64,000 nt of DNA from assembly GCA_020636435.1 (NCBI GenBank), contig JACJXX010000002.1, positions 1,426,001-1,490,000 on the forward strand. The letters are read 5' to 3'. This DNA comes from Lewinellaceae bacterium. GTDB lineage: Bacteria; Bacteroidota; Bacteroidia; Chitinophagales; Saprospiraceae. Positions 44,758-53,471 of this stretch are shown piece by piece. How positions within the stretch are numbered: the stretch's first letter is position 1; each line of letters starts with the position of its first letter. A model generated the notes under the pieces. It made no database searches and was not told the origin of the DNA. It saw only the letters and a program-made list of their open reading frames with translations. The translations under genes were made by a program, and so were the position numbers.

Positions 44758-45819
44758 ATGACCATTCAAGAATTATACGACAACCCCCATCTCATCCTGC
44801 TGGAGGCCCGAAGCGGCAGCCATGCCTACGGCACCAATCTGCCGTCCTCCGACGTGGATACCCGCGGAGTGTTTTTTTTGCCCAAAGCCCAATTTTACGG
44901 CCTGGGTTATACGCCACAAATCAGCGATGAGGTCAACGATACCATTTTTTACGAGCTAGGGCGCTTTGTGGAGCTGCTTTCCAGAAACAACCCCAACATC
45001 CTGGAATTGCTGGCCATGCCGGAGGATTGCATCCAACGCAGGCACCCCATCATGGGCCGGCTGCGGCCGGCGGACTTTCTCTCCAAACGCTGCAAAGACA
45101 CCTTCGGCGGTTACGCCTTCACGCAGGTGCGCAAGGCACGGGGGCTGAACAAAAAGATCGTCAACCCTATGCCGGAGGAGCGCAAAACGCCTCTGGATTT
45201 CTGTTATGTGCTCTGGAAGCAAGGCAGCTTGCCCCTGAACAGCTGGCTGGAAAAGGCAGGATACCGGCAGGAGCAGTGCGGGCTGGCGAACATCCCTCAT
45301 TTTCGGGACACCTACGGGCTTTACTATGACGAAAGCGGGGAATTGGGGTTCAGCGGCGTCATCCGGAAGCCCGCCAGCAATGAGCTATCGTTGAGCAGCA
45401 TCCCGAAAGGCCTGCCCCGGGCGGCGGTGCTGTCCTTCAACAAGGACGGCTACCAAACCTACTGCAAAGAGTACCGCCAGTACTGGGAATGGGTGGAAAA
45501 GCGCAACGAGGACCGCTATGAAAACACCCTTTCTCACGGCAAGAACTACGATGCCAAAAACATGATGCACACCTTTCGCCTGCTGGACATGGCCGGGGAG
45601 ATCGCCCGGGAGGGCGCCATCCGGGTGCGCCGGCCCAACCGGGAGTTCCTGCTCGATATCCGCAGGGGGGCGTTTGAATACGAACAACTGGTAAGCTGGG
45701 CGGAAGAACGCATGGCGCGCATCGAAGACTGCTACGCGCAAAGCCTACTGCCGGAGGAGCCTGATGTCGATAAAATCAATAGAATATTAATAGAAATGCG
45801 GGAAGAATTGTATGGATAG
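44758..45819 (+). CDS. RlaP-type nucleotidyltransferase
   Basis: 353 residues from ATG 44758; upstream codons in frame come from the word array. LLEARSGSHAYGTNLPSSD then VDTRGVFFLP is the nucleotidyltransferase signature (GS, D-x-D) of PF10127, the RlaP family (RNA-repair-linked DNA-polymerase-beta-like). KTPLDFCYVLWK and HTFRLLDMAGEIA complete the usual pattern. It may add nucleotides to RNA ends; this is known only for the wider fold. Its last eight bases overlap the LRR gene. Confidence 0.85.
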   Translation: MTIQELYDNPHLILLEARSGSHAYGTNLPSSDVDTRGVFFLPKAQFYGLGYTPQISDEVNDTIFYELGRFVELLSRNNPNILELLAMPEDCIQRRHPIMGRLRPADFLSKRCKDTFGGYAFTQVRKARGLNKKIVNPMPEERKTPLDFCYVLWKQGSLPLNSWLEKAGYRQEQCGLANIPHFRDTYGLYYDESGELGFSGVIRKPASNELSLSSIPKGLPRAAVLSFNKDGYQTYCKEYRQYWEWVEKRNEDRYENTLSHGKNYDAKNMMHTFRLLDMAGEIAREGAIRVRRPNREFLLDIRRGAFEYEQLVSWAEERMARIEDCYAQSLLPEEPDVDKINRILIEMREELYG

Positions 45820-47236
45820 ATTGCAACCCTATTGGGAAATACTCCGCGATTTCGGCATTGAGAAGCCCTGCCGGGTTTTCCTTTCCGGCCCGTTCGAAGC
45901 AGATGAGGTGGCCCTCCGTTTTATATTGTACAAACTGGGGTTTACCCTGCTGGACCGCTGGAACGCCAGCGCCGCCCAATGGACGATTATCGGCCAGGGC
46001 GCCAGCGCGCCTGGCCCCGCGGACAATAACCACACAGAAGAACGCCTGGCCGCACCCGCCCTGCTCGGCGCCGCATCTCCTTTCCACCTGCTGTCCGAAG
46101 CGCCTTCCGCCCAGGGCCGCCGGCACAATCTGTACAAACTGCTGAAAAACCAAAACGACAAAAATTTTCAGCTCGGCCTCACCCTGATAGAGAACGGAGG
46201 CATCACTACTCCTTTTCTGGAACAAGTCCTTGTTGCCTGGTACCTCCATTATCGCCAAAAGGACAAAGCCAAAACGCGGCTTTTCTTCCGGCGCATGGCT
46301 GCCTGGCTGCCCGACAGCCTGCAGGACATCCTGCGGGAAAACCCCTACAGCCTGCCTTTCACCCTGGGGGCGGTTCGAAACGAGTTGCCTTTGTTCTCTC
46401 CGCTCCGCTTTCTCGAACTGCTGGAAGAAGAACAGTACTTTCCCTTTGAGCGATTCGAACCGGTAAAAGAGTTGTACGCGGAAACTGCCCGGGGCCGGGA
46501 AGAGGCCTGGCGGCGCATAAGCAGCGCCGACGCTTTATACCTCAAACCTGAGCATCTCTGGGTGATCGCCGACCTTCCGGCGGACGGCTGGGACATTGAA
46601 CTGAGCGGAAAGTTGAGCCTGGAAGAAACGCCCTGGCCGGAAAGCCTGGACTTGCTGCTGGAGCGCCACCCCAATTTTTTCTCCGGGCTGAAAAGCCTTG
46701 CCATAAAAAGGGCCGGGGAACCCGCGCTGCACATCATTGGCCAGAAAGCGCATCAGCTGGAATTGCTGAACATAGAGATAGCCACGCCCGTCTCCGTTGC
46801 TTTTCTTTTGGAAAACCTATCCACGCGTTCCCTTCAGGCGCTCGTCATCAGGAGCACTCATCGCCGGAGAGCGGAAATAGGATTGCCTTCGGAAAGCTTT
46901 CCGAAGGCGGCAGCGCTGGCAGCCAATATCCGGCGTTTGTCTTTTACCGGTTTCCGGGGGCTGAACCTGAGGGGCATCGAGCTGTTCCGGAACCTGCGCA
47001 TCCTTTGCCTGAACAACAACGGACTAATTGCCCTTCCAGCCGATATTGGAAAGCTTCAGCAACTGAAAACCCTCTCGCTCTTCGAACCGAAGCTGGGCAG
47101 CCTGCCTGCTTCTTTTTTTGCGCTTTCACTTGAGAAGCTCTGGCTGGGCAGCAATCAGTTGCCGGACGATATCAAAAATGCTCTGGGAAAGGCATTTCCG
47201 GAGGAGGTTTTCCGGAATGATATGGGGCTGAGGTAA
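45812..47236 (+). CDS. Leucine-rich-repeat protein with BRCT-like start
   Basis: 474 residues. The first 60 (CRVFLSGPFEADEVALRFIL then YKLGFTLLD) recall a BRCT fold. The middle is helical, and the last 150 form leucine-rich repeats (FRNLRILCLNNNGLIALPAD then IGKLQQLKTLSLF). No signal peptide, so cytoplasmic. It is translationally coupled to the RlaP nucleotidyltransferase (eight-base overlap), which suggests that the two work together. The BRCT assignment is tentative. Confidence 0.7.
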   Translation: MDRLQPYWEILRDFGIEKPCRVFLSGPFEADEVALRFILYKLGFTLLDRWNASAAQWTIIGQGASAPGPADNNHTEERLAAPALLGAASPFHLLSEAPSAQGRRHNLYKLLKNQNDKNFQLGLTLIENGGITTPFLEQVLVAWYLHYRQKDKAKTRLFFRRMAAWLPDSLQDILRENPYSLPFTLGAVRNELPLFSPLRFLELLEEEQYFPFERFEPVKELYAETARGREEAWRRISSADALYLKPEHLWVIADLPADGWDIELSGKLSLEETPWPESLDLLLERHPNFFSGLKSLAIKRAGEPALHIIGQKAHQLELLNIEIATPVSVAFLLENLSTRSLQALVIRSTHRRRAEIGLPSESFPKAAALAANIRRLSFTGFRGLNLRGIELFRNLRILCLNNNGLIALPADIGKLQQLKTLSLFEPKLGSLPASFFALSLEKLWLGSNQLPDDIKNALGKAFPEEVFRNDMGLR

Positions 47237-47243
47237 CAATAGG

Positions 47244-47325
47244 TGCAAACGTGTGAAAGTGTAAACGTGTAAATGATTGGGAACCCCGTTCTTTTACACA
47301 TTTACACCCTTACACTTTTACACGA
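47244..47325. repeat. Mirrored word array (GTGTAAA), second locus
   Basis: GTGTGAAAGTGTAAACGTGT at 47250-47269 faces TTTACAC words at 47292-47325. It lies between the convergent LRR and NifU-like genes. The word is the same as in the argC-argD spacer. Confidence 0.88.
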
Positions 47326-47381
47326 TCCGGCAAATATCCCGTAGTTATGCGTCCGGGCATTTAACAATCCGCCCTCCTGGC

Positions 47382-47996
47382 CTACCCCATTTCCGCCACC
47401 ACTTCCTTCACTTCCGGGATCATGCGCTTCAACATACCTTCGATGCCCGCCTTGAGGGTAACCGTCGAAGAGGGGCATCCGCTGCAGGCGCCCTGCATGG
47501 TAAGCACTACAGTACCCTGGTCCCAGGCTTTGAATTCGATGTTGCCGCCATCCATTTCCACGGCGGGCTTGACATAAGTTTCGATCAAATCCTTGACCTT
47601 TTTGACGATCTCCGCTTCGTCGCCGCTGTATTCGTAGCTGGCGCCGCGTTCTTCTTCGATCCTGGCCATAGCTTCTGCGAAACCCTCCTTGATGATCTCG
47701 CCGCCCTCTTCGACGAACTTCTTGATGAATTCCTTCATTTTGAGCATGATGTCCGCCCAATCGTAGTTCATCTCCTTCGTTACCGTCACGAAGTTGTTGC
47801 AGATGTACACGCCTTTTACATAGGGCATCTCAAAAATAGCGGCGGCCAGAGGCGACCATTCCTGCGCCAGCCCTTCTTCCTGGAAATCGGCGGTGCCTTT
47901 GTACAGCATGCGGTTGGTGACAAACTTGAGCGACTCCGGGTTCGGGGTTTGCTCGGTATATAACATTACGGGGCTCTTCGTTACTGGATTGCTCAT
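47382..47996 (-). CDS. NifU-like iron-sulfur scaffold protein
   Basis: 204 residues from ATG 47996 (MSNPVTKSPVMLYTEQTPNP); upstream codons contain the promoter. N-terminal NFU domain (TPNPESLKFVTN ... GVYICNNFVTVTK) and C-terminal NifU domain with the cluster-binding CSGCPSS. It carries Fe-S clusters to target proteins in the cytoplasm. The gene stands alone with a well-formed promoter. Confidence 0.93.
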   Translation of the reverse strand: MSNPVTKSPVMLYTEQTPNPESLKFVTNRMLYKGTADFQEEGLAQEWSPLAAAIFEMPYVKGVYICNNFVTVTKEMNYDWADIMLKMKEFIKKFVEEGGEIIKEGFAEAMARIEEERGASYEYSGDEAEIVKKVKDLIETYVKPAVEMDGGNIEFKAWDQGTVVLTMQGACSGCPSSTVTLKAGIEGMLKRMIPEVKEVVAEMG

Positions 47997-48034
47997 TATT
48001 TTGTTGCTTTTAAACAGTGGTTCCTTATTTAGAC

Positions 48035-48067
48035 CAAATCTATGAAACATAACAGATAAAAACAAAA
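48035..48067 (-). promoter_or_regulatory. Promoter of the NifU-like gene
   Basis: On the minus strand TTG (48063-48065), then 20 bases, then TAGATTTG (48035-48042): a full Bacteroidota-type promoter with the right spacing, about 40 bases before the start at 47996. Confidence 0.65.
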
Positions 48068-48241
48068 GAGGTTTGGGGCTAAAATTTTCATCTAATTTTA
48101 TCTTCATTAGACTTTATTCTGAAAATTTCCGTAGAGAAGTGCCGTTACTCTGTTGAGTAACCCTGGAATAGCTGGCCCGGTTGAATTATGCTTATTATAT
48201 TATACAGAACTGAACCTACATCACAGAGTGAATCCTGTGTA

Positions 48242-48478
48242 TTAAGCGGCAGGTTGAAGATTTACAAAGTTTTCCCGGCTCATAGCTGCCCCATACGCAA
48301 TGCAGGCAAAGATATCCTCTTTGGTTAACTGGGGATAATTATCCAATATTTCTTCCATTGTAGATCCCGATGCAAGAAAATCCAGAATCAGGGAAACCCA
48401 AATTCGCGTACCTTTGATACAAGGTTTGCCAAAACATACATTGGGATTCGCAGAGATTCTTACTAGCAAAAATTCCAT
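48242..48478 (-). CDS. DUF433 antitoxin-like protein, orphan
   Basis: 78 residues, full-length for DUF433: ISANPNVCFGKPCIKGTRIW, LILDFLASGSTMEEILDNYP and EDIFACIAYG. The same family as the partial gene at 1-150. No DUF5615 toxin is found in the 130 bases downstream, so it is either an orphan that lost its partner or a stand-alone regulator. Confidence 0.88.
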   Translation of the reverse strand: MEFLLVRISANPNVCFGKPCIKGTRIWVSLILDFLASGSTMEEILDNYPQLTKEDIFACIAYGAAMSRENFVNLQPAA

Positions 48479-48707
48479 ATTTATTAGATTATTATAATAT
48501 TTTATAAGCCGTAGCTATGAAAATCAGCAGTTCTCGTTTTAGAATGCCACTAAACTACGAAGGCACGAAATTTAGTGCGGATTTCGTGTTTTTGTGGCAG
48601 GATTTCAGGCATCATTTTGCCAAGGCGAGAATCGCTGTATGAAAATAGTTCAAAAACATTGAAAAAACAAAATAAACTAATGCAACTCTTATTCAAAATA
48701 CTCAACA

Positions 48708-49706
48708 ATGCCGATGCCCTATTTTAAGAAAAAAAGTCTAAAGCATTTGATTCCTTTTATCATTTCTTCCTTATGTCTCATGTTTCCATACTGCAATGAA
48801 AACAACCGGACCCGAGGGGCTGCCACTGCCAGAGAAGGCTACTTCAACAGCGCCGGCGATATCCGCTTATATTACCGGATTGACGGGCAAGGCGCCGACA
48901 CCCTGGTAGTCATTCACGGCGGACCCGGCATGGACAGCGGGTATATGATCGCCGATTTCGAGCCCCTGGCCCAAAAGTACAAACTGCTGTTTTACGACCA
49001 GCGGGGCGGCGGCCGGTCTACCCTGCCGAAGGATACCTCCCGGCTGCATATAACGGACCACATTACCGACCTGGAGGCGCTGCGCCAGCATTTCGGGTTT
49101 GAAAAGCTCAAACTGGTGGCCCATTCCTTCGGCCCGGCCCTGGCGGCCAGTTACGCCATAACCCACCCCGGGCGGGTGGAGCGCATGGTGTTCCTGGGCC
49201 CGATCCCGCCCATGGGGGCTGGCTTCTGGCAGCGCTTTGGAGAAACCATCAACCGGCGCCTCACGCCCAGCGAGCAGAAAGAGCTGGGGGTCCAGTACGA
49301 GGCCATCGTCGAAGGGCCCGACACGAAGGAGGCCTGCCGGAAATTCTGGGATATCGCCCTGAAGCCCCGCCTGGCTGCCGGGCGCAAAGTTTCCATCATC
49401 AAAGGAGACTGCTGCGCCGCCTCCACCGAGGCGATCCGCTACGGCATGGGCATCACCAACGCCGTCACCGTGGCCTCAATGGGCGACTGGGACTACCGCC
49501 CGGAGCTGCCACTGGTCAAAGCCCCCACGCTCATCCTGCACGGTGAGGAAGAGGCCATCCCCATGGATATGGTGGAGGAATGGGTAAAGGCCATGCCCAA
49601 TGCCCGGCTCATCAAAGTGCCCCGGGCAGCGCACTTCCCCTACGTGGAGCGGCCGGATGTGGTGTGGCCGGCAGTGGAGGCGTTTTTTGAAAGAAAGGGG
49701 GAGTAA
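48708..49706 (+). CDS. Alpha/beta hydrolase, proline iminopeptidase-like
   Basis: 332 residues. N-terminal hydrophobic signal or anchor (LIPFIISSLCLMFPYC, possibly a lipobox). The fold is clear: VVIHGGPGMDSG (oxyanion hole), YDQRGGGRS, nucleophile elbow VAHSFGPAL (the first Gly of G-x-S-x-G is Ala), LILHGEEE and the catalytic His in RAAHFPYVE. HGGPG and DQRG..RS are typical for proline iminopeptidases, though the substrate may be another small amide or ester. An ATG at 48714 is an alternative start. Confidence 0.85.
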   Translation: MPMPYFKKKSLKHLIPFIISSLCLMFPYCNENNRTRGAATAREGYFNSAGDIRLYYRIDGQGADTLVVIHGGPGMDSGYMIADFEPLAQKYKLLFYDQRGGGRSTLPKDTSRLHITDHITDLEALRQHFGFEKLKLVAHSFGPALAASYAITHPGRVERMVFLGPIPPMGAGFWQRFGETINRRLTPSEQKELGVQYEAIVEGPDTKEACRKFWDIALKPRLAAGRKVSIIKGDCCAASTEAIRYGMGITNAVTVASMGDWDYRPELPLVKAPTLILHGEEEAIPMDMVEEWVKAMPNARLIKVPRAAHFPYVERPDVVWPAVEAFFERKGE

Positions 49707-49747
49707 GACAGTATCCCTGGAGAGAGAGGCAGGCAAGACGGGGTGAA

Positions 49748-49815
49748 GTCGGAAGCGACCAAAGAAAGTCCCGTACCGACGAATGAGGTCGGGGTGGGAA
49801 ATTGGAAGTCGGAAT
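49748..49815. repeat. Dispersed repeat GTCGGAAGCGACC, copy 2
   Basis: Matches 39111-39170: GTCGGAAGCGACC, CCCGTACCGACGAATGAGG, TCGGGG. It lies between the hydrolase and DUF4058 genes. Confidence 0.7.
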
Positions 49816-49863
49816 ATGTGTCTTGTCGAAGGGCAACCATCCACCAATTTAACCCCTCTCCTC

Positions 49864-50643
49864 CTACCCCTCCAAAAGCCCCCGCATCCACTCCTGCTCC
49901 TCTTCGCCAAAGAGCGGCAGAGGCGGATCTTCTTTGTAGTCGATCGACAGATCATACCTGCTGCGTTCATAGAGGTCCGGCAATGCTTTGCCCAGATGCA
50001 GCACCCGGTCCAGATCAGGGTTTTTCAGGGGTACCGGCACTGCGGGCAGGGTGTCCTGAATATTGAATGCCCAAATGTCTGTTTTTCCGGACCCGGCCCG
50101 GACGAGCGTAACCCAGTAATGCGTTTTCGGGGTATCGGGGTAATTGAACGGGCGCTCTCCCCGGCGGATGAGGTCTATCTCCAGCAAGTGCACTCCGGAT
50201 TCGTACAGAAGCAGCCGTTTCGCCCGGTAGGGTTCCAGCCCCGGCTTTCGTTTGTTAACCGGAGAAAGAATCTCAATAGCGGTGATAAGCCGGTTGTCTT
50301 TCCGGTCCCGTATTTCCACAACAGGTATCCGCACTTCGATGGGCTGCACGATGGGAATGCTGATGGTGGGCGGAGTAGGAGGCAATGCAGAAAGCGAATG
50401 GTATACTTCCTCCGGTTCCTGCAATTTACGATTTCTGCGCAGTATATCCACATCGGGATACATGATGCCTGCGTCCTCCTCCGGAGAAGTGTCTTTGACG
50501 ATGTAAGTATCCGTACGCACGACATAACCAGGGCTTACCAGGGGCACCAACTGCTCTTTGATGACAAATGCCAGGCCATTGTGCACGTCCGGCCAAAGGG
50601 CGCCTTCCAGATAGGGGTCCATGCCGGGGAAGGGAGAGGGCAT
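49864..50643 (-). CDS. DUF4058 family protein
   Basis: 259 residues from ATG 50643; an earlier ATG adds six residues. MPSPFPGMDPYLEGALWPDV is the family signature, with VHNGLAFVIKEQL next and TAIEILSPVNKRKPG in the middle, which resembles a PD-(D/E)XK core (E-x-L-S-P-x-N-K). YLLEIDLIRRGERP-like sequence follows. The family is common in cyanobacteria and scattered elsewhere; its role is unknown. Confidence 0.88.
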   Translation of the reverse strand: MPSPFPGMDPYLEGALWPDVHNGLAFVIKEQLVPLVSPGYVVRTDTYIVKDTSPEEDAGIMYPDVDILRRNRKLQEPEEVYHSLSALPPTPPTISIPIVQPIEVRIPVVEIRDRKDNRLITAIEILSPVNKRKPGLEPYRAKRLLLYESGVHLLEIDLIRRGERPFNYPDTPKTHYWVTLVRAGSGKTDIWAFNIQDTLPAVPVPLKNPDLDRVLHLGKALPDLYERSRYDLSIDYKEDPPLPLFGEEEQEWMRGLLEG

Positions 50644-50791
50644 AGTTTTAGTTTTCTTCAAAGTTAGGGGTATAAAGGCAGGAAAACAAATGACGCCCGG
50701 CGCCAGCTACAGGCTGAATAATTGTGGTATCCGCTTTATCTTCCGGCGGAACACTTCTGCCTCCTCCCCACCCTGGAAAAATACGATAAGA

Positions 50792-52150
50792 TCAATCCAG
50801 CCTTTTGATCCAGTCTGCTATGATCTGCATAGCAGCTTCGTTGAAGGGTTCTTCGATCTCCTTGTATTCCCGAACAGAGCCGGTGGTTGCCTTTTGAAAA
50901 AGGTGGTTTAAGCCCTCTAAAGCCATGATTTCCGATTGGTTGTTGCCGGCTTTTTGCAGTGCCTTTTCGATGCCGGCCAGGTCCTCTTTGGCGGGAACCT
51001 GCAGGTCGAGCGTGCCGTTGAGCGCCAGTACGGGCATTTTTACCCGGCTGAGGAATTCGGCTGGGTCGAAGCGGATGAAGTAGAGGAACCAGGGTTTCAG
51101 TAAACCAGCCGCCTCTTTCCGGGCGAAGGCCTGCGGGTCGCCTATTTCCTTTTGAGTAGCTTCCGGAAAAGACTCCAGGCCTTCCACGAAAATCTGTTCC
51201 AGCCCTTCTTTCAGTGCCTCGGGTGAAAGTTCCGTCTCTGTTTTCAGAAAGGTATAAGCCTCGGCGAGCACCTTCTGATTGGCCTGACGGATGTCTCCCG
51301 GCACGTCCTCCGACCGGGAGATCAAATCGCTTTGGAGCAGCATCAGCTCATCGATAGGGATGCCGGGCGCGGCTAACAGCACCTGGAAATCTACTTTCGC
51401 CAGCTCGGTGGCGACGATGGGTGCGATCATGCCGCCTTCGCTGTGGCCAATCAGTCCCACCTTTACACCTTTCAGATCAGGGCGGCCCCTCAGGTAGGCA
51501 ACGGCGGCGGCGGCATCTTTCGCATAATCGTAGGTAGTGGCCATTGTCCGGTCCCCTGCAGACTCCCCGACTCCCCGGTCGTCGTACCGCAATACCCCAA
51601 TGCCCTGGCGGGTAAGGTAATCGCTCAATACCAGGAAGGGGCGGTGATTGAATGCGCTGACTTCCTCATTGCGGTCCTGCGGGCCGGAACCGGAAATGAG
51701 TACGACAACGGACTTCACGTTTTTATCCTCGGGCAACGTTAAGGTGCCGGCCAGCGTTGCGCTATCCTTTTCATTGGCAAAAGCCACCTCTTCGGCCAAA
51801 TAGGGGAAATCTTTGGGATCCTGAGGGCGGGGCTCCCGCTCCATTTCCACTGCTTCGCGATTCATATTGAGTGGGATTTTCAAACCTCCCTGTTCGAAGG
51901 TGCCTTCCAGGCTTTGTTTGCCTTCATCATAAACGGCAATGTATTGCAGCCCCAGTTTTGGGGCCTTTACAGTAAGGATATTTTCGAAAAACAAAACCTC
52001 ATCGACAGGGATGCCGATGGCTCCCTGGTCGGGGCTGTCCAGCGAACCGATATAGCCTCCGCCGGCTTTAACGATGTGCAACACCAGCCGCAATTTGGCG
52101 CCTGGCGCCTCCAAAGGGCATTTCCCAGAACGTCCAAAGTCCAAAACCAT
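50792..52150 (-). CDS. Alpha/beta hydrolase, N-terminus truncated
   Basis: 452 residues. A family-typical beta domain begins at about residue 15 (APGAKLRLVLHIVKAGGGY), and the hydrolase domain follows: VVLISGSGPQDRNE, RYDDRGVGES, nucleophile GLIGHSEGGMIAP, and a C-terminal GLNHLFQKATTG with the catalytic His. Such proteins normally start with a signal peptide and a G.W.G.L.VPG strand. Here the first 14 codons and the DNA before them are GGACTTTGGACGTTCTGGG-type words (52125-52170), so the real 5' end was lost at a word array. It may now be a cytoplasmic product or a pseudogene. Confidence 0.75.
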   Translation of the reverse strand: MVLDFGRSGKCPLEAPGAKLRLVLHIVKAGGGYIGSLDSPDQGAIGIPVDEVLFFENILTVKAPKLGLQYIAVYDEGKQSLEGTFEQGGLKIPLNMNREAVEMEREPRPQDPKDFPYLAEEVAFANEKDSATLAGTLTLPEDKNVKSVVVLISGSGPQDRNEEVSAFNHRPFLVLSDYLTRQGIGVLRYDDRGVGESAGDRTMATTYDYAKDAAAAVAYLRGRPDLKGVKVGLIGHSEGGMIAPIVATELAKVDFQVLLAAPGIPIDELMLLQSDLISRSEDVPGDIRQANQKVLAEAYTFLKTETELSPEALKEGLEQIFVEGLESFPEATQKEIGDPQAFARKEAAGLLKPWFLYFIRFDPAEFLSRVKMPVLALNGTLDLQVPAKEDLAGIEKALQKAGNNQSEIMALEGLNHLFQKATTGSVREYKEIEEPFNEAAMQIIADWIKRLD

Positions 52151-52270
52151 CCAAAGTTCCGGGGCAGTTATTCCACCGCCGGGAACAATATGCCGTTAAT
52201 GATCATTTAGCATCGCGCTACATCAACCCTGAACACACAAACAACTAAATATCAACACCATAGAACGGCT

Positions 52271-52411
52271 TCACTGCCTTGGTAGTGAACAAATATCCCA
52301 ACCCGGCCTGCTTTTTTCCGCCAATTGTTCCAATGTTCTGAAGAATCCGGCTAACCGCTCCCCCTGCTCCGCTACGATATTGACCTCGGCTACTTTTTTC
52401 ATGCCATTCAT
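52271..52411 (-). other. Possible small ORF or gene remnant (46 codons)
   Basis: Frame MNGMKKVAEVNIVAEQGERL ending in CSLPRQ. It has a protein-like composition but no family and overlaps the 5' side of the aspartyl protease gene's upstream region. The rest of 52171-52443 shows nothing else. Confidence 0.25.
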
Positions 52412-52443
52412 TTTCAACTAGAACACCTTTTAAAACCATTATC

Positions 52444-53424
52444 ATGAAAAACCTGTCGAGAATTATTGCAGCCCTGTTGCTTTGCCTGCCTTACTTTGCC
52501 CTGCCAGCCGGCAAACATGCTTTTAACCCGATTTTGGAATCGTGCCAGGCAACGCCGACTATCCTGATCGAAACCCACTACCCTTCTCCGCTAACCATCC
52601 GCACCCCTTTTCGCCTGGCCGGGCGGCTCATTATCGTACAGGCGGAAATAGACGGGAAAAAGGGCAATTTCATTTTAGACACCGGCGCCGAAAAGCTGGT
52701 CCTCAATGAAAGGCATTTCGGCAAGGGGTGGCGCGAGGAAAAATCAGGCAAGATGGGCGTGCTGGGAAATGTAGAGAAAGAACATTCCTGCCTGTTGATC
52801 AACCTGGCCTGGCAAGGAATGAGCTTTAAGAAAATTAAAGCCGACGTCATTGACCTGGGCCATATTGAGGAGCAGAAAAATTTTCCTATACTGGGCCTGA
52901 TCGGCTATGAAATACTCAAAGATTGCGAACTGCTGATAGATTTCCAACAGAGGCAGGTCATCCTGACGCGCACGAATGAAGCGGGGGACCGGTTCGACAA
53001 TTTAGCTATAATGGAACCTCCGGTGGACAGCCTTCCCTTCTCACTGGCTCAACATATAGCCGTGTTGAATGGAAACATCGATGGGCATGACGTCGCTTTC
53101 GGCCTGGATTCCGGCGCAGAGTACAATTTACTGAACCGCAAAGTAGGCCGCGAAGTGCTCAAAAACTTTGAGGCCATGCAGCATACTGCTATTCATGACG
53201 CAGGCGGCCGGGCGTCAACGGAACTGCTGGCGGGCAAGTTATACCGGCTGAGCATCCAAAACCTCTCCTGCCCGGGCATGCCCACCGTGCTCATGAATAT
53301 GGAAAACCTGAACCGGGTTTTACAATCGCGCCTGGATGGGGTTTTGGGGGTTGAGTTCCTGGCCGGGCGGCGAACCATCATCAACTACAAGAAAAAGAAA
53401 CTGTACTTTTTGGAATGGGAATGA
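52444..53424 (+). CDS. Retropepsin-like aspartyl protease with two lobes
   Basis: 326 residues. A signal peptide (MKNLSRIIAALLLCLPYFAL) is followed by two similar halves, each with an aspartyl motif: NFILDTGAEKLVLNERHFG (about 75) and AFGLDSGAEYNLLNRKVG (about 215). Each half ends with an ILGLIGYEIL or GVLGVEFL segment, as in the retropepsin/clan AA fold. Both Asp are kept, so a pseudo-dimer like pepsin is likely. It is exported. The hybrid two-component gene starts 47 bases later and may be co-transcribed. Confidence 0.8.
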   Translation: MKNLSRIIAALLLCLPYFALPAGKHAFNPILESCQATPTILIETHYPSPLTIRTPFRLAGRLIIVQAEIDGKKGNFILDTGAEKLVLNERHFGKGWREEKSGKMGVLGNVEKEHSCLLINLAWQGMSFKKIKADVIDLGHIEEQKNFPILGLIGYEILKDCELLIDFQQRQVILTRTNEAGDRFDNLAIMEPPVDSLPFSLAQHIAVLNGNIDGHDVAFGLDSGAEYNLLNRKVGREVLKNFEAMQHTAIHDAGGRASTELLAGKLYRLSIQNLSCPGMPTVLMNMENLNRVLQSRLDGVLGVEFLAGRRTIINYKKKKLYFLEWE

Positions 53425-53471
53425 TTTCAAATTATTTTGCCGATAAATTTATAAATTGACAGAAAAACCCG

